A DNA stretch of 64,000 bases. It comes from Clusia tigrina. Taxonomy: Eukaryota; Arthropoda; Insecta; Diptera; Clusiidae. Below are positions 14,581 through 29,899 of this stretch, piece by piece; within the stretch, counting starts at the first letter, position 1, and each line of letters starts with the position of its first letter. Both the position numbers and the translations under genes were made by a program. The stretch is taken from contig OV050030.1 of NCBI GenBank assembly GCA_920105625.2, positions 190,955,887 through 191,019,886 on the forward strand, given 5' to 3'. The notes below the pieces were generated by a model, which was not told the origin of the DNA, searched no databases, and saw only the letters and a list, made by a program, of their open reading frames with translations.

Positions 14581-17500
14581 AAGGAGTTGGAGCCATTGGA
14601 AGTTTTATTAGTGTTCCAATTTTGACTCAAGAGTAGCATAGCTATGACCGATAGCTTAGATTGACAAGAGGCATAATAGGTGTAGTACGCATGGAAAAAA
14701 AGAGTTAGGGCCACTGGAAGTTTTATCAATGTTTCAATTTGGACTCAAGTGTAGCATGGCTATGACCGATAGCTTAAATTGACAAGAGGCACGATTACTT
14801 GATTGTCACACAGGTCCATTTGAAGTTTTATTTTTGTTTCATTTTGGACTCAAGGGACGCATTGCTATGACCGATAGCTTAGATTGATAAAAGGCTTTCA
14901 AGGTTTTATGACGCTCCAGTAAAAAGTAACAAGCATTTGAATGTTGCAAACTTTGATAGGTGTTGTACGCACGGCAAAAAGGAGTTGGAGCCATTGGAAG
15001 TTTTATTAGTGTTCCAATTTTGACTCAAGAGTAGCATAGCTATGACCGATAGCTTAGATTGACAAGAGGCACGAGTACGTTATTGTCACAAAATTTCAAA
15101 TCTTAATGACGCTTCCGTAAAAAGTTAAAAGCATTTGAATGTTGCAAACTTTGATAGGTGTAGTACGCACGGAAAAAAGGAGTTAGGGCCATTAGAACTT
15201 TTTGTCAGAGTTTCAATTTGGACTCAAGGGTAGCATAGCTATGACCGATAGATCAGATTGTTAAGAGGCACGAGTACTTTAATGTCACAAAATTTCAAGG
15301 TTTTATGACGATCAAGTAAAAAGTTACAAGCATTTGAGTGTTGCAAACTTTGATAGGTGTAGTACGCACGGCAAAAAGTAGTTAGAGCCATTGGAAGTTT
15401 TATTAGTGTTCCAATTTTGACTCAAGAGTAGCATAGCTATGACCGATAGCTTAAATTGACAAGGGGCACGAGTACTTTATTCTCACAACATTTCAAGGTT
15501 TTATGACGCTCCAGTAAAAAGTTGAATGCATTTGAATGTTGCAAACTTTGGTAGGTGTAGTACGCACGGCAAAAAAGTGTTAGGGCCATTGGAAACTTTA
15601 TCAGTGTTTCAATTTTGATTCAAGGGTAGCATAGCTATGACCGATAGCTTAAATTGACAAGGGGCACGAGTACTATATTTTCACAAATATTCAAGGTTTT
15701 ATGACGCTCCAGTAAAAAGTTGAATGCATTTGAATGTTGCAAACTTTGGTAGGTGTAGTACGCACGGCAAAAAAGTGTTAGGGCCATTGGAAACTTTATC
15801 AGTGTTTCAATTTTGACTCAAGGCTAGCATAGCTATGACCGATAGCTCAGATTGTTAAGAGGCACTAGTACTTTAATGTCACAAAATTTCAAGGTTTTGT
15901 GACGCTCCAATAAAAAGTTACAAGCCTTTGAATGTTGCAAACTTTGATAGTTGTAGTACGCACTGCAAAAAGGAGTTAGAGCCATTGGAAGTTTTATTAG
16001 TGTTCCAATTTTGACTCAAGAGTAGAATAGCTATGACCGATAGCTTAAATTGACAAGGGGCACGAGTACTTTATTCTCACAAAATTTCAAGGTTTTATGA
16101 CGCTCCAGTAAAAAGTTGAATGCATTTGAATGTTGCAAACTTTGATAGGTGTAGTACGCATTGAAAAAAGGAGTTAGGGCCACTGGAAGTTTTATCAGTG
16201 TTTCAATTTGGACTCAAGTGTAGCATGGCTATGACCGATAGCTTAAATTGACAAGAGGCACGATTACTTCATTGTCACACAGGTCCATTTGAAGTTTTAT
16301 TTTTGTTTCATTTTGGACTCAAGGGACGCATTGCTATGACCGATAGCTTAGATTGATAAAAGGCTTTCAAGGTTTTATGACGCTCCAGTAAAAAGTAACA
16401 AGCATTTGAATGTTGAAAAGGAGTTGGAGCCATTGGAAGTTTTATTAGTGTTCCAATTTTGACTCAAGAGTAGAATAGCTATGACCGATAGCTTAAATTG
16501 ACAAGGGGCACGAGTACTTTATTCTCACAAAATTTCAAGGTTTTATGACGCTCCAGTAAAAAGTTGAATGCATTTGAATGTTGCAAACTTTGGTAGGTGT
16601 AGTACGCACGGCAAAAAAGTGTTAGGGCCATTGGAAACTTTATCAGTGTTTCAATTTTGACTCAAGGCTAGCATAGCTATGACCGATAGCTCAGATTGTT
16701 AAGAGGCACGAGTACTTTAATGTCACAAAATTTCAAGGCTTTATGACGCTTCAGTAAAAAGTTACAAGCATTTGAATATTGCAAACTGTGATAGGTGCAG
16801 TACGCACGGAAAAAAGGAATTATTGCCACTGGAAGTTTTATCAGTGTTTCAATTTGGACTCAAGTGTAGCATGGCTATGACTGATAGCTTAAATTGACAA
16901 GAAGCACGAGAACTTCATTCTCACAAAATTTGAAGGCTTTATGATGCTCCAGTAAGAAGTTACAAGCATTTGAATGTTGCAAATTTTGATAGGTGTGGTA
17001 CGCAACGTACTAAAATTAGTGCCATTTGAAGTTTTATCAGTGTTTCAATTTGGACTTAGGTGTAGCATGGCTAAGACCGATAGATTAGATTGACAAGAAG
17101 CACGAGTACTTTATTGTCACAAAATTTCAAGGTTTTATGACGCTCTAGGAAAAAGTTGAATGCATTTGAATGTTGCAAACTTTGATAGGTGTAGTACGCA
17201 TGGAAAAAAGGAGTTAGGGCCACTGGAAGTTTTATCCGTGTTTCAATTTGGACTCAAGTGTAGCATGGCTATGACCGATAGCTTAAATTGACAAGAGGCA
17301 CGATTACGTCATTGTCACACAGGTCCATTTGAAGTTTTATTTTTGTTTCATTTTGGACTCAAGGGACGCATTGCTGTGACCGATAGCTTAGATTGACAAG
17401 AGGCTTTCAAGGTTTTATGACGCTCCAGTAAAAAGTAACAATGTTGCAAACTTTGATAGATGTAGTACGCACGGCAAAATGGAGTTAGAGAAATTGGAAG

Positions 17501-19259
17501 TTTAATCAGTGTTTCAATTTTGATTCAAGGCTAGCAAAGTTATGACCGATAGCTTAGATTGACAAGAGGCACGAGTACTTTATTGTCACAAAATTTCAAG
17601 GCTTTATGACGCTTCAGTAAAAAGTTACAAGCATTTGAATGTTGCAAACTGTGATAGGTGCAGTACGCACGGAAAAAAGGAATTAGGGCCATTAGAACTT
17701 TTTTGTCAGTGTTTCAATTTGGACTCAAGGGTAGCATAGCTATGACCGATAGCTCAGATTGTTAAGAGACACGAGTACTTTAATGTCACAAAATTTCAAG
17801 GTTTTATGACGATCAAGTAAAAAGTTACAAGCATTTGAGTGTTGCAAACTTTGATAGGTGTAGTACGCACGGCAAAAAAGACTTAGGGCAATTGGGAATT
17901 TTATCAGTGTTGCAATTTTGATTCAAGGGTAGCATAGCTATGACCGATAGCTTAAATTGACAAGGGGCACGAGTACTTGATTTTCGCAAAATTTCAAGGT
18001 TTTATGACGCTCCAGTAAAAACTTACAAGCATTTGAATGTTGCAAACTTTGATACGCATCGTATAGAAGTTAGGGCTATTGGAAGGTTTATCAGTTTTTC
18101 AATTTGGACTCAACTGTAGCATGGCTATGACCGATAGCTTAGATTGACAAGAGGCACGAGTACTTTATTGTCACACAATTTCAAGGTTTTATGAAGCTCC
18201 AGTAAAACTTTACAAGCATTTGAATGTTGCAAACTTTGATAAGCAGCGTATAGAAGTTACGGCCATTGGAAGTTTTATCAGTGGTTCAATTTGGAATCAA
18301 TTGTAGCATGGCTATGACCGATAGCTCAGATTGTTAAGAGGCACGAGTACTTTAATGTCAGAAAATTTCTAGGTTTTATGACGATCAAGTAAAAAGTTAA
18401 AAGCATTTGAATGTTGCAAATATTGGTACGCACCGTATAGAAGTTAGGGCCATTAGAAATTTTTATCAGTGTTTCAATTTGGACTCAATTGGAGCATGGC
18501 TATGACCGATAGCTTAGATTGACAAGAGGCACGAGTACTTCATTGTCACAAAATTTCAAGGTCTTATGACGCTCCAGTAAAAAGTTTCAAGCATTTGAAT
18601 GTTTCAAACTGGGATAGGTGTAGTACGCTCGGAAAAAATAAGTTAGGGCCACTGGAAGTTTTATCAGTGTTTCAATTTGGATTCAAGTGTAGCATGGCTA
18701 TGACCGACAGCTTAAATTGACAAGAAGCACGAGAACTTCATTCTCACAAAATTTGAAGGGTTTATGATGCTCCAGTAAGAAGTTACAAGCATTTGAATGT
18801 TGCAAATTTTGATAGGTGTAGTACGCACGGCAAAAAGGAGTTAGGGCCATTGGAAGTTTAATCAGTGTTTCATTTTTGACTCAAGGCTAGCATAGCTATG
18901 ACCGATAGCTCAGATTGACAAGAGGTACGAGTACTTAAATGTCACAAAATTTTAAGGGTTTATGACGCTCCAGTAAGAAGTTACAAGCATTTGAATGTTG
19001 CAAATTTTGATAGGTGTAGTACGCAACGTACTAAAATTAGTGCCATTTAAAGTTTTATCAGTGTTTCAATTTGGACTTAGGTGTAGCACAAGAACTTTAT
19101 TGTCACAAAATTTCAAGGTTTTATGACGCTCCAGTAATGCATTTGAATGTTGCAAACTTTGATAGGTGTAGTACGCATGGAAAAAAGAAGTTAGGGCCAC
19201 TGGAAGTTTTATCAGTGTCTCAATTTGGACTCAAGTGTAGCATGGCTATAACCGATAGC

Positions 19260-22200
19260 TTAAATTGACAAGAGGCACGAGTACTTCATTGTCACACAGG
19301 TCCATTTGAAGTTTTATTTTTGTTTCATTTTGGACTCAAGGGACGCATTGCCATGACCGATAACTTAGATTGACAAGAGGCACGAGTACTTCATTGTCAC
19401 AAAATTTCAAGGTTTTATGACGCTCCAGTAAAAAGTAACAAGCATTTGAATGTTGCAAACTTTGATAAGTGTAGTACTCACGGCAAAAAGGAGTTAGGGC
19501 CATTGGAAGTTTAATCAGTGTTTCATTTTTGACTCAAGGCTAGCATAGCTATGACCGATAGCTCAGATTGACAAGAGGCACGAGTACTTAAATGTCACAA
19601 AATTTTAAGGGTTTATGACGCTCCAGTAAGAAGTTACAAGTATTTGAATGTTGCAAATTTTGATAGGTGTAGTACGCAACGTACTAAAATTAGTGCCATT
19701 TGAAGTTTTATCAGTGTTTCAATTTGGACATAGGTGTAGCATGGCTATGACCAATAGATTAGATAGACAAGAAGCACAAGTACTTTATTGTCACAAAATT
19801 TCAAGGTTTTATGACGCTCCAGTAATGCATTTGAATGTTGCAAACTTTGATAGGTGTAGTACGCATGGAAAAAAGAAGTTAGGGCCACTGGAAGTTTTAT
19901 CAGTGTCTCAATTTGGACTCAAGTGTAGCATGGCTATGACCGATAGCTTAAATTGACAAGAGGCACGAGTACTTCATTGTCACACAGGTCCATTTGAAGC
20001 TCTATTTTTGTTTCATTTTGGACTCAAGGGACGCATTGCTATGACCGATAACTTAGATTGACAAGAGGCACGAGTACTTCATTGTCACAAAATTTCAAGG
20101 TTCTATGACGCTACAGTAAAAAGTAACAAGCATTTGAATGTTGCAAACTTTGATAAGTGTAGTACGCACGGCAAAAAGGAGTAAGGGCCATTGGAAGTTT
20201 AATCAGTGTTTCATTTTTGACTCAAGGCTAGCATAGCTATGACCGATAGCTCAGATTGACAAGAGGCACGAGTACTTAAATGTCACAAAATTTTAAGGTT
20301 TTATGACAATCAAGTAAAAAGTTACAAGCATTTGAATGTTGTAAATATTGGTACGCACCGTATAGAAGTTAGGGCCTTTGGAAGTTTTATCAGTGTTTCA
20401 ATTTGGACTCAAGGGTAGCATAGCTATGACCGATAGCTCAGATTGACAAGAGGCACGAGTACGTTATTGTCACAAAATTTCTAGGTTCTATGACGATCAA
20501 GCAAAAAGTTACAAGCATTTGAGTGTTGCAAACTTTGATATGTGTAGTACGCATGGAAAAAAGGAGTTAGGGCCACTGGAAGTTTTATCAGTGTTTCAAT
20601 TTTGACTCAAGGGTAGCATAGCTATGACCGATAGCTTAAATTGACAAGGGGCACGAATGCTTTATTGTCACAAAATTTCAAGGTTTTTTGACGCTCCAGT
20701 AAAACTTTACAAGTATTTGAATGTTGCAAACTTTGATAAGCAGCGTATAGAAGTTACGGCCATTGGAAGTTTTATCAGTGTTTCAATTTGGACTCAATTG
20801 TAGCATGGCTATGACCGATAGCTCATATTGTTAAGAGGCACGAGTACTTTAATGTCACAAAATTTCAAGGTTTTATGACGATCAAGTAAAAAGTTACAAG
20901 CATTTGAGTGTTGCAAACTTTGATAGGTGTAGTACGCACGGCAAAAAAGAGTTAGGGCCATTGGAAGTTTTATCAGTGTTTCAATTTGGACTCAATTGTA
21001 GCATGGCTATGACCGATAGCTCAGATTGTTAAGAAGCACGAGTACTTTAATGTCAGAAAATTTCTAGGTTTTATGACGATCAAGTAAAAAGTTAAAAGCA
21101 TTTGAATGTTGCAAATATTGGTACGCACCGTATAGAAGTTAGGGCCATTAGAAATTTGTATCAGTGTTTCAATTTGGACTCAATTGGAGCATGGCTATGA
21201 CCGATAGCTTAGATTGACAAGAGGCACGAGTACTTCATTGTCACAAAATTTCAAGGTTTTATGACGCTCCAGTAAAAAGTTTCAAGCATTTGAATGTTGC
21301 AAACTGGGATAGGTGTAGTACGCTCGGAAAAAATAAGTTAGGGCCACTGGAAGTTTTATCAGTGTTTCGATTTGGATTCAAGTGTAGCATGGCTATGACC
21401 GACAGCTTAAATTGACAAGAAGCACGAGAACTTCATTCTCACAAAATTTGAAGGGTTTATGATGCTCCAGTAAGAAGTTACAAGCATTTGAATGTTTCAA
21501 ATTTTGATAGGTGTAGTACGCAACGTACTAAAATTAGTGCCATTTAAAGATTTATCAGCGTTTCAATTTGGACTTAGGTGTAGCATGGCTATGACCGATA
21601 GATTAGATAGACAAGAACCACAAGTACTTTATTGTCACAAAATGTCAAGGTTTTATGACGCTCCAGTAAAGAGTTGAATGCATTTGAATGTTGCAAACTT
21701 TAATAAGTGTAGTACGCATGGAAAAAAGAAGTTAGGGCCTCAGGAAGTTTTATCAGTGTTTCAATTTGGACTCAAGTGTAGCATGGCTATAACCGATAGC
21801 TTAAATTGACAAGAGGCACGAGTACTTCATTGTCACACAGGTCCATTTGAAGTTTTATTTTTGTTTCATTTTGGACTCAAGGGACGCATTGCCATGACCG
21901 ATAACTTAGATTGACAAGAGGCACGAGTACTTCATTGTCACAAAATTTCAAGGTTTTATGACGCTCCAGTAAAAAGTAACAAGCATTTGAATGTTGCAAA
22001 CTTTGATAAGTGTAGTACGCACGGCAAAAAGGAGTTAGGGCCATTGGAAGTTTAATCAGTGTTTCATTTTTGACTCAAGGCTAGCATAGCTATGACCGAT
22101 AGCTCAGATTGACAAGAGGCACGAGTACTTAAATGTCACAAAATTTTAAGGGTTTATGACGCTCCAGTAAGAAGTTACAAGCATTTGAATGTTGCAAATT

Positions 22201-25200
22201 TTGATAGGTGTAGTACGCAACGTACTAAAATTAGTGCCATTTGAAGTTTTATCAGTGTTTCAATTTGGACTTAGGTGTAGCATGGCTATGACCAATAGAT
22301 TAGATAGACAAGAAGCACAAGTACTTTATTGTCACAAAATTTCAAGGTTTTATGACGCTCCAGGAATGCATTTGAATGTTGCAAACTTTGATAGGTGTAG
22401 TACGCATGGAAAAAAGAAGTTAGGGCCACTGGAAGTTTTATCAGTGTCTCAATTTGGACTCAAGTGTAGCATGGCTATGACCGATAGCTTAAATTGACAA
22501 GAGGCACGAGTACTTCATTGCCACACAGGTCCATTTTAAGCTCTATTTTTGTTTCATTTTGGACTCAAGGGACGCATTGCTATGACCGATAGCTTAGATT
22601 GACAAGAGGCACGAGTACTTCATTGTCACAAAATTTCAAGGTTCTATGACGCTCCAGAAAAAAGTAACAAGCATTTGAATGTTGCAAACTTTGATAAGTG
22701 TAGTACGCACGGCAAAAAGGAGTAAGGGCCATTGGAAGTTTAATCAGTGTTTCATTTTTGACTCAAGGCTAGCATAGCTATGACCGATAGCTCAGATTGA
22801 CAAGAGGCACGAGTACTTAAATGTCACAAAATTTTAAGGTTTTATGACGATCAAGTAAAAAGTTACAAGCATTTGAATGTTGTAAATATTGGTACGCACC
22901 GTATAGAAGTTAGGGCCTTTGGAAGTTTTATCAGTGTTTCAATTTGGAATCAAGGGTAGCATAGCTATGACCGATAGCTCAGATTGACAAGAGGCACGAG
23001 TACGTTATTGTCACAAAATTTCTAGGTTCTATGACGATCAAGCAAAAAGTTACAAGCATTTGAGTGTTGCAAACTTTGATAGGTGTAGTACGCATGGAAA
23101 AAAGGAGTTAGGGCCACTGGAAGTTTTATCAGTGTTTCAATTTTGACTCAAGGGTAGCATAGCTATGACCGATAGCTTAAATTGACAACGGGCACGAATG
23201 CTTTATTGTCACAAAATTTCAAGGTTTTTTGACGCTCCAGTAAAACTTTACAAGCATTTGAATGTTGCAAACTTTGATAAGCAGCGTATAGAAGTTACGG
23301 CCATTGGAAGTTTTATCAGTGTTTCAATTTGGACTCAATTGTAGCATGGCTATGACCGATAGCTCAGATTGTTAAGAGGCACGAGTACTTTAATGTCACA
23401 AAATTTCAAGGTTTTATGACGATTAAGTAAAAAGTTACAAGCATTTGAATGTTGCAAATATTGGTACGCACCGTATAGAAGTTAGGGCCATTAGAAGTTT
23501 TTATCAGTGTTTCAATTTGGACTCAATTGTAGCATGGCTATGACTGATAGCTTAGATTGACAAGAGGCACGAGTACGTTATTGTCACAAAATTTCAAGGT
23601 TTTGTGACGCTCCAGTAAAAAGTTACAAGCCTTTGAATGTTGCAAACTTTGATAGTTGTAGTACGCACTGCAAAAAGGAGTTAGAGCCATTGGAAGTTTT
23701 ATTAGTGTTCCAATTTTGACTCAAGAGTAGCATAGCTATGACCGATAGCTTAAATTGACAAGGGGCACGAGTACTTTATTCTCACAAAATTTCAAGGTTT
23801 TATGACGCTCCAGTAAAACTTTACAAGCATTTGAATGTTGCAAACTTTGATAAGCAGCGTATAGAAGTTACGGCCATTGGAAGTTTTATCAGTGTTTCAA
23901 TTTGGACTCAATTGTAGCATGGCTATGACCGATAGCTTAAATTGACAAGAGGCACGAGTACTTCATTGCCACACAGGTCCATTTTAAGCTCTATTTTTGT
24001 TTCATTTTGGACTCAAGGGACGCATTGCTATGACCGATAGCTTAGATTGACAAGAGGCACGAGTACTTCATTGTCACAAAATTTCAAGGTTCTATGACGC
24101 TCCAGAAAAAAGTAACAAGCATTTGAATGTTGCAAACTTTGATAAGTGTAGTACGCACGGCAAAAAGGAGTAAGGGCCATTGGAAGTTTAATCAGTGTTT
24201 CATTTTTGACTCAAGGCTAGCATAGCTATGACCGATAGCTCAGATTGACAAGAGGCACGAGTACTTAAATGTCACAAAATTTTAAGGGTTTATGACGCTC
24301 CAGTAAGAAGTTACAAGCATTTGAATGTTGCAAATTTTGATAGGTGTAGTACGCAACGTACTAAAATTAGTGCCATTTGAAGTTTTATCAGTGTTTCAAT
24401 TTGGACTTAGGTGTAGCATGGCTATGACCAATAGATTAGATAGACAAGAAGCACAAGTAATTTATTGTCACAAAATTTCAAGGTTTTATGACGCTCCAGG
24501 AATGCATTTGAATGTTGCAAACTTTGATAGGTGTAGTACGCATGGAAAAAAGAAGTTAGGGCCACTGGAAGTTTTATCAGTGTCTCAATTTGGACTCAAG
24601 TGTAGCATGGCTATGACCGATAGCTTAAATTGACAAGAGGCACGAGTACTTCATTGCCACACAGGTCCATTTTAAGCTCTATTTTTGTTTCATTTTGGAC
24701 TCAAGGGACGCATTGCTATGACCGATAGCTCAGATTGACAAGAGGCACGAGTACGTTATTGTCACAAAATTTCTAGGTTCTATGACGATCAAGCAAAAAG
24801 TTACAAGCATTTGAGTGTTGCAAACTTTGATAGGTGTAGTACGCATGGAAAAAAGGAGTTAGGGCCACTGGAAGTTTTATCAGTGTTTCAATTTTGACTC
24901 AAGGGTAGCATAGCTATGACCGATAGCTTAAATTGACAACGGGCACGAATGCTTTATTGTCACAAAATTTCAAGGTTTTTTGACGCTCCAGTAAAACTTT
25001 ACAAGCATTTGAATGTTGCAAACTTTGATAAGCAGCGTATAGAAGTTACGGCCATTGGAAGTTTTATCAGTGTTTCAATTTGGACTCAATTGTAGCATGG
25101 CTATGACCGATAGCTCAGATTGTTAAGAGGCACGAGTACTTTAATGTCACAAAATTTCAAGGTTTTATGACGATTAAGTAAAAAGTTACAAGCATTTGAA

Positions 25201-27100
25201 TGTTGCAAATATTGGTACGCACCGTATAAAAGTTAGGGCCATTAGAAGTTTTTATCAGTGTTTCAATTTGGACTCAATTGTAGCATGGCTATGACTGATA
25301 GCTTAGATTGACAAGAGGCACGAGTACGTTATTGTCACAAAATTTCAAGGTTTTGTGACGCTCCAGTAAAAAGTTACAAGCCTTTGAATGTTGCAAACTT
25401 TGATAGTTGTAGTACGCACTGCAAAAAAGAGTTAGAGCCATTGGAAGTTTTATTAGTGTTCCAATTTTGACTCAAGAGTAGCATAGCTATGACCGATAGC
25501 TTAAATTGACAAGGGGCACGAGTACTTTATTCTCACAAAATTTCAAGGTTTTATGACGCTCCAGTAAAACTTTACAAGCATTTGAATGTTGCAAACTTTG
25601 ATAAGCAGCGTATAGAAGTTACGGCCATTGGAAGTTTTATCAGTGTTTCAATTTGGACTCAATTGTAGCATGGCTATGACCGATAGCTTAAATTGACAAG
25701 AGGCACGAGTACTTCATTGCCACACAGGTCCATTTTAAGCTCTATTTTTGTTTCATTTTGGACTCAAGGGACGCATTGCTATGACCGATAGCTTAGATTG
25801 ACAAGAGGCACGAGTACTTCATTGTCACAAAATTTCAAGGTTCTATGACGCTCCAGAAAAAAGTAACAAGCATTTGAATGTTGCAAACTTTGATAAGTGT
25901 AGTACGCACGGCAAAAAGGAGTAAGGGCCATTGGAAGTTTAATCAGTGTTTCATTTTTGACTCAAGGCTAGCATAGCTATGACCGATAGCTCAGATTGAC
26001 AAGAGGCACGAGTACTTAAATGTCACAAAATTTTAAGGTTTTATGACGATCAAGTAAAAAGTTACAAGCATTTGAATGTTGTAAATATTGGTACGCACCG
26101 TAGAGAAGTTAGGGCCTTTGGAAGTTTTATCAGTGTTTCAATTTGGAATCAAGGGTAGCATAGCTATGACCGATAGCTCAGATTGACAAGAGGCACGAGT
26201 ACGTTATTGTCACAAACTTTCTAGGTTCTATGACGATCAAGCAAAAAGTTACAAGCATTTGAGTGTTGCAAACTTTGATAGGTGTAGTACGCATGGAAAA
26301 AAGGAGTTAGGGCCACTGGAAGTTTTATCAGTGTTTCAATTTTGACTCAAGGGTAAAAATAGCTATGACCGATATCTTAAATTGACAAGAGGCACGAGTA
26401 CTTCATTGCCACACAGGTCCATTTTAAGCTCTATTTTTGTTTCATTTTGGACTCAAGGGACGCATTGCTATGACCGATAGCTTAGATTGACAAGAGGCAC
26501 GAGTACTTCATTGTCACAAAATTTCAAGGTTCTATGACGCTCCAGAAAAAAGTAACAAGCATTTGAATGTTGCAAACTTTGATAAGTGTAGTACGCACGG
26601 CAAAAAGGAGTAAGGGCCATTGGAAGTTTAATCAGTGTTTCATTTTTGACTCAAGGCTAGCATAGCTATGACCGATAGCTCAGATTGACAAGAGGCATGA
26701 GTACTTAAATGTCACAAAATTTTAAGGTTTTATGACGATCAAGTAAAAAGTTACAAGCATTTGAATGTTGTAAATATTGGTACGCACCGTATAGAAGTTA
26801 GGGCCTTTGGAAGTTTTATCAGTGTTTCAATTTGGAATCAAGGGTAGCATAGCTATGACCGATAGCTCAGATTGACAAGAGGCACGAGTACGTTATTGTC
26901 ACAAAATTTCTAGGTTCTATGACGATCAAGCAAAAAGTTACAAGCATTTGAGTGTTGCAAACTTTGATAGGTGTAGTACGCATGGAAAAAAGGAGTTAGG
27001 GCCACTGGAAGTTTTATCAGTGTTTCAATTTTGACTCAAGGGTAGCATAGCTATGACCGATAGCTTAAATTGACAACGGGCACGAATGCTTTATTGTCAC
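19260..27100 (+). repeat. Higher-order repeat cluster of 2.1-2.5 kb units
   Basis: A multi-monomer unit recurs through this stretch. The interval 19260-20700 matches 21801-23240 at offset 2541. The monomer pair at 19648 recurs at 22189 (+2541) and 24325 (+2136). The distinctive GACAACGGGCACGAATGC monomer occurs at 23182, 24932 and 27070, with the closely related GGGGCACGAATGC form at 20641. Diagnostic monomers include the short form with GTTTTATTTTTGTTTCATTT and the 195-bp form with CCAGTAATGCATTTG or CCAGGAATGCATTTG. The open frames of about 102 codons in these units are a consequence of the near-multiple-of-three monomer length and are not genes. Confidence 0.8.
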
Positions 27101-29899
27101 AAAATTTCAAGGTTTTTTGACGCTCCAGTAAAACTTTACAAGCATTTGAATGTTGCAAACTTTGATAAGCAGCGTATAGAAGTTACGGCCATTGGAAGTT
27201 TTATCAGTGTTTCAATTTGGACTCAATTGTAGCATGGCTATGACCGATAGCTCAGATTGTTAAGAGGCACGAGTACTTTAATGTCACAAAATTTCAAGGT
27301 TTTATGACGATTAAGTAAAAAGTTACAAGCATTTGAATGTTGCAAATATTGGTACGCACCGTATAGAAGTTAGGGCCTTTGGAAGTTTTATCAGTGTTTC
27401 AATTTGGAATCAAGGGTAGCATAGCTATGACCGATAGCTTAGATTGACAAGAGGCACGAGTACGTTATTGTCACAAAATTTCAAGGTTTTGTGACGCTCC
27501 AGTAAAAAGTTACAAGCCTTTGAATGTTGCAAACTTTGATAGTTGTAGTACGCACTGCAAAAAAGAGTTAGAGCCATTGGAAGTTTTATTAGTGTTCCAA
27601 TTTTGACTCAAGAGTAGCATAGCTATGACCGATAGCTTAAATTGACAAGGGGCACGAGTACTTTATTCTCACAAAATTTCAAGGTTTTATGACGCTCCAG
27701 TAAAAAGTTGAATGCATTTGAATGTTGCAAACTTTGGTAGGTGTAGTACGCACGGCAAAAAAGTGTTAGGGCCATTGGAAACTTTATCAGTGTTTAAATT
27801 TTGATTCAAGGGTAGCATAGCTATGACCGATAGCTTAAATTGACAAGGGGCACGAATGCTTTATTGTCACAAAATTTCAAGGTTTTTTGACGCTCCAGTA
27901 AAACTTTACAAGCATTTGAATGTTGCAAACTTTGATAAGCAGCGTGTAGAAGTTACGGCCATTGGAAGTTTTATCAGTGTTTCAATTTGGACTCAATTGT
28001 AGCATGGCTATGACCGATAGCTCAGATTGTTAAGAGGCACGAGTACTTAAATGTCACAAAATTTTAAGGTTTTATGACGATCAAGTAAAAAGATACAAGC
28101 ATTTGAGTGTTGCAAACTTTGATAGGTGTAGTACGCACGGCAAAAAAGAGTTAGGGCCATTGGAAACTTTATCAGTGTTTCAATTTTGACTCAAGTGTAG
28201 CATGGCTATGACCGATAGCTTAAATTGACAAGAGGCACGAGTACTTCATTGTCACACAGGTCCATTTGAAGTTTTATTTTTGTTTCATTTTGGACTCAAG
28301 GGACGCAATGCTATGACCGATAGCTTAGATTGACAAGAAGCACGAGTACTTCATTTTCACAAAATTTCAAGGTTTTATGACGCTCCAGTAAAAAGTAACA
28401 AGCATTTGAATATTGCAAACTTTGGTAGGTGTAGTACGCACGGCAAAAAGTGTTAGGGCCATTGGAAATTTTATCAGTGTTTCAATTTTGATTCAAGGGT
28501 AGCATAGCTATGACCGATAGCTTAAATTGACAAGGGGCACGAGTACTTGATTTTCACAAGATTTCAAGGTTTTATGATGCTCCAGTAAAACCTTACAAGC
28601 ATTTGAATGTTGCAAACTTTGATACGCATCGTATAGAAGTTAGGGCTATTGGAAGGTTTGTCAGTTTTTCAATTTGGACTCAAATGTAGCATAGCTATGA
28701 CCGATAGCTTAGATTGACAAGAGGCACGAGTACTTCATTGTCACACAGGGCCATTTGAAGTTTTATTTTTGTTTTATTTTGGATTCAAGGGACGCATTGC
28801 TATGACCGATACGTTAGATTGACAAGAGGCACGAGTACTTCATTGTCACAAAATTTCAAGGTTTTATGACGCTCCAGTAAAAAGTAACAATCATTTGAAT
28901 GTTGCAAACTTTGATAAGTGTAGTACGCACGGCAAAAAGGAGCTACGGCCATTGGAAGTTTAATCAGTGTTTCAATTTTGACTCAAGGCTAGCATAGCTA
29001 TGACCGATAGCTCAGATTGACAAGAGGCACGAGTACTTAAATGTCACAAAATTTTAAGGTTTTATGACGATCAAGTAAAAAGTTACAAGCATTTGAATGT
29101 TGTAAATATTGGTACGCACCGTATAGAAGGTAGGGCCTTTGGAAGTTCTATCAGTGTTTCAATTTGGACTCAAGGGTAGTATAGCTATTACTGATAGCTT
29201 AGATTGACAAGAGGCACGAGTACGTTATTGTCACAAAATTTCAAATCTTAATGACGCTTCCGTAAAAAGTTAAAAGCATTTTAATGTTGCAAACTTTGAC
29301 AGGTGTAGTACGCACGGAAAAAAGGAGTTAGGGCCATTAGAACCTTTTTGTCATTGTTTCAATTTGGACTCAAGGGTAGCATAGCTATGACCGATAGCTC
29401 AGATTGACAAGAGGCACGAGTACTTTAATGTCACAAAATTTCAAGGTTTTATGACGATCAAGTAAAAAGTTACAAGCAGTTGAGTGTTGCAAACTTTGAT
29501 AGGTGTAGTACGCACGGCAAAAAAGAGTTAGGGCCATTGGAAATTTTATCAGTGTTTCAATTTCGACTCAAGGGTAGCATAGATATGACCGATAGCTTAA
29601 ATTGACAAAGGGCACGAGTACTTTATTGTCACAAAATTTCAAGGTTTTATGACGCTCCAGTAAAAAGTCGAATGCATTTGAATGTTGCAAACTTTGATAG
29701 GTGTAGTACGCACGGCAAAAAAGAGTTAGGGCCACTGGAAGTTTTATCAGTGTTTCAATTTGGACTCAAGTGGAGCATGGCTATGACCGATAGCTTAAAT
29801 TGACAAGAGGCACGAGCACTTTATTTTCACAAAATTTCAAGGTCTTATGACGCCCCAGTAAAAAGTAACAAGCATTTGAATGTTGCAAACTTTGATAGG

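Noticed and set aside
19648..24633. Open frames of about 102 codons at 19648, 22189 and 24325, and many of 60-97 codons elsewhere in the satellite
   Set aside because: All translate the same monomer (words such as SVFQFGLKCSMAMTDSL and CHKISRFYDAP). 198 bp is 66 codons, so a frame stays open where the usual TGA in AATTGACAAG is mutated. The 187- and 196-bp monomers break the frame, and there is no start context, domain or length conservation.
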